From an uncultured bacterium (GTDB lineage: Bacteria > Planctomycetota > UBA8108 > UBA1146), in assembly GCA_913056395.1 (NCBI GenBank), contig CAJXMG010000003.1, positions 82,540-146,539 of the forward strand: 64,000 nt of DNA. The letters are read 5' to 3'. Under the pieces are notes generated by a model, which was given only the letters and a program-made list of their open reading frames with translations, made no database searches and was not told the origin of the DNA. Shown here one piece after another: positions 36,701 to 43,962 of this stretch. How positions within the stretch are numbered: the stretch's first letter is position 1; the number at the start of each line of letters is the position of its first letter. The translations under genes and the position numbers were made by a program.

Positions 36701-38066
36701 TTGTGGGAATTGCGTCGTCGTCAGCGATCCGCCCCCTCCTCCGCCGAGTGCACCGATTGCCGATTTTTCTGTTTCGACCACCTCAGGTGAAACACCCCTG
36801 ACGGTCGACTTCAGCAATCTCAGCAGTGGGGATATCAGTGGATACAGTTGGGACTTTGGAGATGGAAATGGTTCTACTGCAACCAACCCTTCGCATACCT
36901 ACACCGTTGCCGGCACCTACACCGTGACCCTGACAGCGACAGGGCCCGGTGGATCCGATACCGCGATTTGCAGCAACTGCATCACCGTGACAGATCCGCC
37001 ACCGCCGCCTCCTCCTGCTCCGGTGGCTGATTTCACTCTGACTCCGGACAATGGCGATGCGCCGTTGATGGTGGCCTTCAGCAATCTCAGCAGTGGAGAC
37101 ATCAGCGGTTACAGCTGGGACTTCGGCGACGGCAACGGATCGAGTGCAACCAGTCCGTCGCATACCTACACCAGTGCGGGTACCTACACGGTGACTCTGA
37201 CCGCCACCGGTCCCGGTGGATCGGATACCGCAGTGTGTAGCGGGTGCGTGGTCGTCAACGATCCGCCGCCACCACCACCGCCTCCGTCGACGACGCTGTA
37301 TTACCTCAGTTTCGTCAATAATACCTTCGTTCCCGGTGTCGGAACCGTGCGTGATGAAGACGTGGTGACCTACGATCCGGCCACGGGTATCTGGGCCATG
37401 TTCATCGATGGCAGTGACGTCGGAATCGGTATCGCTGATATCAATGCTCTTAGCGTTCTTGCAGACGGCAGTGTCGTAATGTCCTTTAACAATGCTTTCA
37501 CGCTGTTTGGGATTACCGACGGACCGAATGGTGTCGATATCGATGACTCTGATCTGGTTCTGTTCACACCCACGAGTACCGGTTCCAACACCTCCGGTTC
37601 CTGGAGTTTCTTCTTTGATGGTTCGGATGTGAGTCTGACCACCAACGGGGAAGATATCGATGGGGTCTGTGTGCTCGATGATGGCACCTTCCTCTTCTCC
37701 ACGGTGGGAACTGCCAAGGGTGGGGGACCGAACAGTCATGATGAAAACGTGGCTCTCTTTACTCCTACTTCTCTCGGTGCCAACTCCGCTGGATCGTGGT
37801 CCCTTTTCTTCGACGGCAGTGATGTCGGATTCAGCCAAAGTGGTGGAGAAGATCTGGATGGCATCAGCCTTGATTTTGATGGCACGCTGCTCTTCTCTAC
37901 GGTGGGCAATTACTCCGGCTCCGGATCCAGTGGCGCAGACGAGGATGTCTCCCGCTTCACTGGCACCTTCGGTGCCGCAACCTCCGGAAGCGCCCAATTG
38001 ATCCTGGACCTCACGGCGCTGGGGATCGATGCCTCGGAGGATGTGGACGCACTTTCGATTCGTTAA
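33708..38066 (+). CDS. secreted subtilisin-like serine protease with four PKD domains
   Basis: 1452 residues with signal peptide (~1-21) and start preceded by GGAGG. A propeptide-like region (~25-200) precedes the S8 domain. The catalytic triad is Asp254 (IIDEGVDVDHPDL), His294 (GDGHGT) and Ser470 (GTSSATP), with oxyanion Asn391 (ASGND). An FN3-like repeat follows (~545-615). Then comes the ~205-residue domain shared with the 28.7-kb protein (~620-826), and four PKD domains (nt ~36216-37260) with SGYSWDFGDGN cores, joined by runs of 5-6 prolines. The C-terminal ~260 residues hold a ~55-residue repeat (FFDGSDVGF, EDIDG). Likely an extracellular protease that binds polymer or surface by its PKD units. 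Confidence 0.93.
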   Translation: MSRFIFLCVVLLWAPSLVWAQSATKPWSYPYGEVQVALEQSQPGTLAILLAEGTEDADEILQGILKSTGPLIGGTSYKEQEYPRLYYVETSRRIDSAAWMKLTEVLTQSPDITLAAPLLQYDRAEMVIRPELILTFDGAVDEDDMKALFKEFGLQRIRSFSALDPTYLVSFNGSPLKGFELSRELIRRDEIEAAEPNFIHDLPEMAAPNDPLYSSQWDMNNTGQTGGTPGADMHMEAAWDISTGSSDIIVAIIDEGVDVDHPDLVANMVAGFDAVTADPTPGGIPGNANSGDGHGTCCAGIVAASGNNGIGVTGVTWNSKIMPIRIGFGNYWTQTDWIIDGLTWPVDNGADVLSNSWGGGSASTAIQNAVSYGTTVGRGGLGCPNFFASGNDNGGVSYPAAYPEAIAVGASSPCDERKSPSSCDGETWWGSNYGSTLDFVAPGPLTTTVDIAGSGGYASGDYTTSFNGTSSATPHAAGAGALLLAVAPGLTEAEVRTLMRQTADDQVGPPSEDTPGFDIYMGYGRVNCEALLLAVASLVPGPTNLSCNNSGASTSLSWSNGASYTSVEVTRNGTLLATLSGSATSYTDNNTPVGSTSYSVRGFQGSDPSAAASCNIFSIGGATDLVWAPSAASGAVAGGQGLADALIAAGRQPLVVSSLGDVADLDVFEAVWVNLGIYPSNHVLSSGESSTLDAYLTNGVGGNFLYMEGGDTWAYDSATTLHGRFGISGLADGSADLSTVTGAAGTGCDLSGQSWSYSGENNWMDRLGTTGSATVTLVNPSPSYNVGVFNDAGGYRTFGTSFEIAGLNDGASTRADLVAAILNCFGGSPPPPPPPAPVADFSVNPTSGETPLTVAFTNLTTGDVSGYSWDFGDGNSSTATNPSHTYTSAGVYSVTLTATGPGGSDTAVCSSCITVEDPPPPPPPPAPVAAFSLSPSSGDAPLSVNFTNESSGDISGYSWDFGDGNTSTATNPSHVYTVAGSYTVTLTATGPGGSDTAVCGNCVVVSDPPPPPPSAPIADFSVSTTSGETPLTVDFSNLSSGDISGYSWDFGDGNGSTATNPSHTYTVAGTYTVTLTATGPGGSDTAICSNCITVTDPPPPPPPAPVADFTLTPDNGDAPLMVAFSNLSSGDISGYSWDFGDGNGSSATSPSHTYTSAGTYTVTLTATGPGGSDTAVCSGCVVVNDPPPPPPPPSTTLYYLSFVNNTFVPGVGTVRDEDVVTYDPATGIWAMFIDGSDVGIGIADINALSVLADGSVVMSFNNAFTLFGITDGPNGVDIDDSDLVLFTPTSTGSNTSGSWSFFFDGSDVSLTTNGEDIDGVCVLDDGTFLFSTVGTAKGGGPNSHDENVALFTPTSLGANSAGSWSLFFDGSDVGFSQSGGEDLDGISLDFDGTLLFSTVGNYSGSGSSGADEDVSRFTGTFGAATSGSAQLILDLTALGIDASEDVDALSIR

Positions 38067-38090
38067 CGGATGATGTGATCGATCGGGGAT

Positions 38091-38127
38091 ATGGCCCTGC
38101 CGGGGAACCGGCGGGGCCATTTTTTTG
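38091..38127 (+). terminator. rho-independent terminator after the subtilase gene
   Basis: ATGGCCCTGCCGG (38091-38103) pairs with CCGGCGGGGCCAT (38108-38120), with one G-T wobble and a GGAA loop. It is followed by seven T. It ends the subtilase transcript before the formate dehydrogenase operon. Confidence 0.92.
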
Positions 38128-38296
38128 TCCGAGTCAGATTTGAGGGCGACTGAGCCGGTCGAGATTGACCTAAAAGGTCTCGAAAAGCATGGATATCGGT
38201 GGTCAGAGCCGACTTCCTGCCCTTGTTGAAGTTGCCCGATCTCGATACCTTGGGAGTGTCCAATTTGCCGTATTTCGGAGGTGGGCGTCTGATTTG

Positions 38297-38313
38297 CCGT
38301 GGATCTGCCACGG
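38297..38313 (+). promoter_or_regulatory. hairpin in the 5' leader of the formate dehydrogenase operon
   Basis: CCGTGG (38297-38302) and CCACGG (38308-38313) form a stem with loop ATCTG, 25 bases upstream of the start codon. A palindrome GACC-TAAAA-GGTC lies further upstream at 38167-38179. Either could be an operator. The remaining ~200 bp between terminator and gene contain no other gene. Confidence 0.35.
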
Positions 38314-38338
38314 ATGACCTGACAGCGATCGGAGAATC

Positions 38339-40081
38339 ATGAAATCACAGGTAGAGGTTCAGGATCCGATCACCGATCGCATTCTCGACGAATGGCTCGA
38401 TGAGCCGGCCCCGTTCCTGTCGATTATCCATGCGATTCAGGATCATTATGGCTATCTGCCGGAGCCTGCCCTGAGGCGTGTCAGTCAGCGGATGGATATC
38501 CCCATCAGTGATCTCTACGGCACCGTCACTTTTTACCACTTCTTCCAGCTGGAGCCGAAGGCAACCCCGGATATCCGCGTCTGCGAAAACTCGGCGTGTT
38601 GCCTCCATGACCTCGATCAGCTCTGTGAAGAGGTCGCCGGTGCTGATCTGGGAATTGAGCACTCCGGCAAGATCGAGAAGATCTCTTGCCCTGGTCGATG
38701 TGATGTTCCAGTTCCTCTGTTGATCGGTGAGAAGTTCCTCCATGGGGCCAAACCCGGTGCCATCGGTGAAGCGGTGGAGGCGACGATGCCCCTGCCACCG
38801 GAGACGGGGCAACAGGAATGCCTCTTCCGGCACATTCGCGATGGAGTCTCTGATTTGGCGATTGCCATCGAGAAGGGTGCATGGAAATCCCCTCTGCTGG
38901 CGGCGTCTGACCCTGAAAAACTGATCAGCGAATTGAAGACCAGTGGTCTGACCGGACGCGGCGGTGCGGGATTCCCCACCGGTGTGAAGTGGGAAGTGGT
39001 TCGCAATGAGAATCGCGGCCCGAAATGGATCATCTGTAATGCAGACGAGAGTGAAGTCGGTTGCTTCAAAGACAGAGTGCTGATGGCGCATACGCCTCAC
39101 GCCCTGCTTGAAGGGATGACCTGTGCGGGTCTGGTGACCGGTGCAGAAGTGGGGATCATTTACCTGCGCTGGGAATACCCGGAGATTCTCGAGTCTTTGC
39201 AAGCCGCCATCGATGAAGCAACGGCGGCGGGATACCTCGGGGAGGATGCCTGCGGCAGTGGTCGACCCTTCCGCATCGTCATTCGTCGCGGAGCGGGAGC
39301 CTACATCTGCGGTGAAGAGACCTCGCTTCTCAACTCCCTCGAAGGGAAGCACCCTTTCCCCAGAGAGAAGCCGCCTTTCCCGACGACCCATGGTCTCTTC
39401 CAGCAACCCACCATCGTCAACAACGTGGAAACATTCTGTGCGGTGCCTCCCATCGTGGAGCATGGAGGGCAGTGGTTCAGTGACCTCGGCCTCGGCGAGC
39501 AGAATGGCATGCGCATCTTCAGTGTTTCCGGAGACATTCAGCGTCCAGGGAACTACGAGGTTCCGGTGGGGACTCCCCTGCGCCAGCTCCTCGTCGAGTT
39601 TGCCGGTGGTCCGCTTCCAGGTCGGGATATTCAGGGCGTGACGATGGCCGGGGTCAGTGGAGGTCTCGTGGGAGCAGAGGATCTGGATGTCCGTCTGGAC
39701 CCCGCTTCTCTCGATGGATTGGGCGCGATGCTCGGTGCCGGAGGGATCGTGGTTCATGACGACACCCGCTGCATGATCAAGGCCGCCAGAGAAAGCATGC
39801 ACTTCCTGAAAGAAGAATCCTGCGGCAAGTGTTTCCCATGCAGGATTGGCACGACGCGCATGACCGAGATCCTCGATGAACTCGGATCAGGGCAGCCGGT
39901 ACGCGAGGGGATCATGGAAGAGATCGAGGATCTGGAAGAAGTGTTGGGTGAGACCAGTGCCTGTGGATTGGGTCTGGCCGCTCCTTACATCACCCGCATG
40001 CTGAAAAAGTATTGGCCTGATCAGATCCAGCAGAAATTGAATGGCAGCACGCAAGCCTCAGAAGGGGCCGATGATGAGTAA
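38339..40081 (+). CDS. fused NuoE-NuoF-type subunit of NAD-dependent formate dehydrogenase
   Basis: 580 residues. The N-terminal ~150 residues match NuoE: VTFYHFFQLEPK and four [2Fe-2S] cysteines, Cys82 and Cys87 (CENSAC), Cys117 and Cys121 (CPGRC). The rest matches NuoF: LKTSGLTGRGGAGFPTGVKW with NADH/FMN Gly-rich motifs, YICGEETSLLNSLEGK, and a 4Fe-4S motif ESCGKCFPCRIGTTRM near residue 497. It would carry electrons from the catalytic subunit to NAD+ through FMN and clusters. NuoE and NuoF are separate proteins in complex I, so the single chain is a fusion. The stop overlaps the start of the next gene. Confidence 0.93.
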   Translation: MKSQVEVQDPITDRILDEWLDEPAPFLSIIHAIQDHYGYLPEPALRRVSQRMDIPISDLYGTVTFYHFFQLEPKATPDIRVCENSACCLHDLDQLCEEVAGADLGIEHSGKIEKISCPGRCDVPVPLLIGEKFLHGAKPGAIGEAVEATMPLPPETGQQECLFRHIRDGVSDLAIAIEKGAWKSPLLAASDPEKLISELKTSGLTGRGGAGFPTGVKWEVVRNENRGPKWIICNADESEVGCFKDRVLMAHTPHALLEGMTCAGLVTGAEVGIIYLRWEYPEILESLQAAIDEATAAGYLGEDACGSGRPFRIVIRRGAGAYICGEETSLLNSLEGKHPFPREKPPFPTTHGLFQQPTIVNNVETFCAVPPIVEHGGQWFSDLGLGEQNGMRIFSVSGDIQRPGNYEVPVGTPLRQLLVEFAGGPLPGRDIQGVTMAGVSGGLVGAEDLDVRLDPASLDGLGAMLGAGGIVVHDDTRCMIKAARESMHFLKEESCGKCFPCRIGTTRMTEILDELGSGQPVREGIMEEIEDLEEVLGETSACGLGLAAPYITRMLKKYWPDQIQQKLNGSTQASEGADDE

Positions 40082-42842
40082 CGAAAACAGGATGACCATC
40101 GATGGTGCGGAAGTAACCTTCCAGCCGGGTGAGACCGTCCTTGAGGTCGCCCGTCGTCAGGGAGCCTTTGTTCCGACCCTCTGTTATGACGAGAGACTGG
40201 ATCCCTACGGATCATGCCGCTTGTGTGTGGTAGAGGTCGAAGGGCGACGTTTGCCCGCTTCCTCCTGCACTCTCAAGGCAGAGCCAGGAATGGAAATCCG
40301 TACCGGCAGCGATCCGATTCGCAAAATGCAGTCGACGCTGATGGAGATGGTGCTCTCGGAAAATCCGGATGACGAATGTCCCCGTTGTCGTGACATCGGT
40401 ACCTGTGAAGTCCACGACTTGGCTGAAAAGCTGGAGGTGGGCCGCGAGCGTTTCCTGGGCGCTACCAGCAATGCCTCCAAAGATGATTCAAACCCATTCC
40501 TTTTACGCGATTACGATCGCTGCATCTCCTGTTATCGCTGTGTTCGCATCTGCGATGAAGTGGAAGCGGACCACGCCATTACCATGACTGGTCGTGGCTG
40601 GAACAAGGGCATCGCCACCGCATTTGACGGCGGCTTGATGGACAGCGATTGCACCCTTTGCGGCCAGTGCATCTACACCTGTCCGACCGGTGCGTTGGCA
40701 GACAAGAAGATGGTGGGTCAGGGAGAGATCCCTGGCGAGGTGGAAGTCACTCGCAGTGTCTGTCCCTACTGTGGAACCGGTTGCTCCATCAATCTCCACA
40801 GTCGTGACGGCAAAATGATCGGTGTGACTCCGGTCCTCGACGGGCCCGTCAACGAAGGAGCGCTCTGCGTCAAAGGTCAATTCGGGTTTGATTTCGTCAA
40901 CTCGGGAGATCGATTGACGAGACCGTTGATTCGCAAGAATGGTGAGTTGACTCCCGTCTCATGGGATGAGGCTTTCGATTACACCGCCCAGAAATTGATG
41001 AGTGTGCGAGCGGATCATGGACCGAAGGCATTCTATGCCATCGCCAGCGGACGTGCTCCCGGTGAAGGTTCCTACATGCTGCAGAAGTTCACCAGGGCGG
41101 TCATGAATTCGAATCAGGTCGACAACTGTTCGCGTGGCTGACACAGTCCTACTGTCGCCGGTCTGGCGGCTTCCATTGGACGCGGAGCCATGTCGAACTC
41201 GATCCCGGAGATCGAAGACGCAAAGATGATGCTGTGTGTGGGCACCAATATGACCGAGTGCCACCCCATCATCGCCGTGCGTGTGAAAAAAGCGGTACGT
41301 AAAGGAGCCAAGCTCTACGTGGTAGATCCCCGGAAGATTCCGCTGACGGAATACGCCGATGGTCATCTGCCCTTGAAGCTCGGTTCTGACGTAGCCCTCT
41401 TCAATGCCATGGCCAAGGTCATCATCGATGAAGGCCTCGAGGACAAGGAATACATCAAAGAGCGGGTTGAGGGTTTCGAGGAGTTGAAGGCGCATCTTCA
41501 GCCCTTCACCCTGGAGTACGCCGAAGAGATTTCCGGCGTTCCTGCTGAGTTGATTCGCGAGTGTGCCATCGAGTACGCCAAAGCGGAGAGTGCGGGCATT
41601 TACTACACGTTGGGAATCACCGAGCACATCTGTGGTGTAAGTAACGTTCAGAGTCTGTGCAATCTGGCGCTGATCACCGGGAACCTCGGTAAAAAGTCGG
41701 CAGGGGTTAATCCGCTGCGAGGACAGAACAACATTCAGGGTGCCGGCGACTGCGGTGCATTGCCGAATAATTATCCCGGCTTCCAGTCCGTGGAAGATCC
41801 CGCCTGCCAGGAGAAATTCGAGAAGGCGTGGGGCGTGCCGATGGATCCCAAGAAAGGGATCACCAAGATTGCCGCTCTCGATCATGCCGTCGATGGACGG
41901 ATCAAGGCGATGTGGATCTGCGGGGAGAACACCCTGGTCACCGACCCGGATGTCAAACACACCACCAAGGCACTGGAGTCGCTGGATTTCCTCGTCGTGC
42001 AGGACATGTTCCTCACCGACACCGCCAAGCTGGCTGACGTGGTCTTCCCCGCCGCTGCTTTCACCGAGGTTGATGGTTTCTTCACCAACTCTGATCGTCG
42101 GGTACAGCGAATTCGCAAGGCCGCCAATCCTCCCGGTGAGGCGAAGCCGGACTGGTGGATCATCTCGCAGGTCGCTCAGCGCATGGAGACCCCTGTCGAT
42201 TTTGAATACCAGAGCAGTGAAGAAGTCTTCGATGAGTTGGCGGCTCTCTCGCCCATTTACGCTGGACTGACTTACGATCGTATCGAGAAGGGTGATCTTT
42301 CCTGGCCTGTTCCCGACAAGGATCACCCGGGAACCCCCGTTCTTCACGAAGGGGAATTCCTCAACGGCAAAGGCAAATTGCAGTTGCTCGATTACGTGCC
42401 CCCTTCAGAGAATCCGGATGAAGAGTATCCCTTCTACCTGACGACGGGGCGTCGATTGCCGACGTACCACAGCAACACCATGACCGGCCGCTCCGGTGGG
42501 TTCCGGATTCTGGTTCCCAATGAATGGCTGGAAATTCATCCCGCCGATTCCGATCGCCTTGGACTGGTCGATGGAGACTGGGCACGCATCAAATCCAGAA
42601 GGGGAGAGGTGATCACCCGCGTGGCGGTGACTCGCACCTCACCCCGGGGAACCGTGTTCATGAGCTTTGCTTTCCCTGAAGAGGTGATGACCAACTTCGT
42701 CACCAATCCGGAAGTGGACCCGCGCACAGAGACCCCCGAGTTCAAAGTGGCTGCGGTTTCCATCGAGCGGGTGGAAGCACCATCCGGATTGGGTGCTGAA
42801 CAGGCATTGAGAGCGGATCCCGAAGGGCCAGGCCTTGTCTGA
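40074..42842 (+). CDS. fdhA: formate dehydrogenase catalytic subunit, selenocysteine-containing
   Basis: 922 residues when the in-frame TGA at 41139-41141 is read as selenocysteine (Sec356); the frames before and after are identical. Start is ATG at 40074 (or 40071), with GAAGGGG upstream. Domains in order: NuoG-like [2Fe-2S] (CYDERLDPYGSCRLC), a CPRCRDIGTC cluster region, two 4Fe-4S ferredoxin motifs (CISCYRCVRIC, CTLCGQCIYTC), the molybdopterin 4Fe-4S motif CPYCGTGC, then the active site NCSRG-Sec-HSPTVAGLA. In formate dehydrogenases the Sec or Cys at this point ligates Mo or W. The C-terminal dinucleotide-binding domain is complete (YLTTGRRLPTYHSNTMTGRS). The sequence also resembles NADPH- or NAD-dependent complexes. 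The M48 gene starts within its stop. Confidence 0.93.
41154..41170 (+). promoter_or_regulatory. SECIS element of the formate dehydrogenase gene
   Basis: GUCGCC (41154-41159) pairs with GGCGGC (41165-41170), with loop GGUCU. The loop starts 18 nt after the UGA. The E. coli fdhF SECIS has a GGUCU loop at nearly the same distance. This is the signal SelB is expected to bind for selenocysteine insertion. Confidence 0.8.
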
Positions 42843-43962
42843 TCCGGTTGATCAGAATCAGTTTGATGTCACCGGTCATGGCGGCTCCCTCGGGGTGGGG
42901 GGGCCGGCAACCCTGAGATTTCATGGGCGTGAGGTGACCATCTCAGCGAAAGACTTTCCGCCAGTGACACTGGATCTTCAGAACTGTGAAGCCAGCGTGG
43001 TCGGCAAGTGCCTCGATGTTCTGGATACTTCGAGCAATATCGGATTTTCAACGCGCAACCCTGCAGTCTATGCCCGGTTGCAGGAGGTTGCCCCAGCAGA
43101 GTTGTCGGAAGAACTGACAGCGATGGCCGGCCTCCTCTACCAGACAAAAAAATCAGAGTCCCAACTTTACTGGTTCGCAGGGATCATTCTGGTGGCTCTA
43201 TTTGCAGGGGGCTTCTTTTTTCTCAGTCACGTGACGCGAAACGTCATCGACTGGGTACCCATCGAGGTGGATCAGACGATTGGTGAACCGATTCACGAAC
43301 TGATGCTTCAGGAGTATGAAGTGGTCGATGATCCGGTACTGCTGGAGGCTACCGGAATGATCTTTGATTCACTTCTGCCCCACTTGCCTGCCGAGGGTCT
43401 GAAGCCGAATTGGACACTGGTCAAGAATCCGCAGATCAATGCCTATTGCCTTCCGGGAGGGTCGATCACCATCTTCTCGGGCCTGTTGGAAAATGCGAAA
43501 TCTGCCGACGAAGTGGCGGCGGTTCTCGCACACGAGTTGGCCCATGCCACCGAAAGGCACGGCATTCGTCAGATCACCCAGGTCGCAACGACCGGATTGG
43601 CGATTCAATTGCTGGTTGGCGATCTGGGAGGAGTTGCTGCTGCCGGAGGCGAAGCTGCACAGAGTCTGTTGAGTAACGGTTACAGTCGCGACCACGAGCG
43701 AGAAGCGGATGCGGTCGGTCTCCAAATGTTGACCGCCGCTGGCTGGGACCCCCTCGCAATGTCACGTTTCTTTGGGCGACTGGCGCAGGAAGGTGGGCAG
43801 CAACCTCCCGCATGGTTCTCGACCCATCCCCATCCTGAAGAGCGCGCCCAGACGATTCGTGACCAGGTGGAATCGAAAGGGATCACCGATCAGCCCAGAT
43901 CAGTTTCACCCCCGGAAATCGATTGGACTCTGGTTCAGGAAGCGTTGGGGAAATTGAAGTGA
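42835..43962 (+). CDS. M48-family membrane metalloprotease
   Basis: 375 residues from a TTG at 42835 (GAAGGG 7 bases upstream) overlapping the formate dehydrogenase stop. One membrane helix at ~112-133 (YWFAGIILVALFAGGFFFL). The zinc motif HELAH is at 233-237 (VLAHELAHATERHGI), with the third ligand region HEREADAVGLQML later. The N-terminal ~100 residues are an unassigned beta-type domain. The family cleaves membrane or periplasmic proteins. No link with formate metabolism is known; the overlap with its neighbours suggests coupled translation. Confidence 0.87.
   Translation: MSDPVDQNQFDVTGHGGSLGVGGPATLRFHGREVTISAKDFPPVTLDLQNCEASVVGKCLDVLDTSSNIGFSTRNPAVYARLQEVAPAELSEELTAMAGLLYQTKKSESQLYWFAGIILVALFAGGFFFLSHVTRNVIDWVPIEVDQTIGEPIHELMLQEYEVVDDPVLLEATGMIFDSLLPHLPAEGLKPNWTLVKNPQINAYCLPGGSITIFSGLLENAKSADEVAAVLAHELAHATERHGIRQITQVATTGLAIQLLVGDLGGVAAAGGEAAQSLLSNGYSRDHEREADAVGLQMLTAAGWDPLAMSRFFGRLAQEGGQQPPAWFSTHPHPEERAQTIRDQVESKGITDQPRSVSPPEIDWTLVQEALGKLK

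Noticed and set aside
36783..38120. Long 445-codon open frame on the minus strand
   Set aside because: It lies antisense to the PKD/C-terminal part of the subtilase, whose Gly/Ser/Pro-rich codons produce long mirror frames. Its residues form no recognisable motif.
38345..39802. Minus-strand open frame of 485 codons opposite the NuoE-NuoF fusion gene
   Set aside because: Mirror of a strongly conserved coding region. No ribosome site or family motif was seen.
40959..42347. Minus-strand open frame of 462 codons opposite the formate dehydrogenase gene
   Set aside because: Mirror of the catalytic subunit; the plus strand carries the full set of family motifs.
40074..42842. Idea that the formate dehydrogenase is a pseudogene with a nonsense mutation
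   Set aside because: The only stop is TGA at the Sec position, the frame is otherwise intact over 922 codons, and a SECIS hairpin follows.
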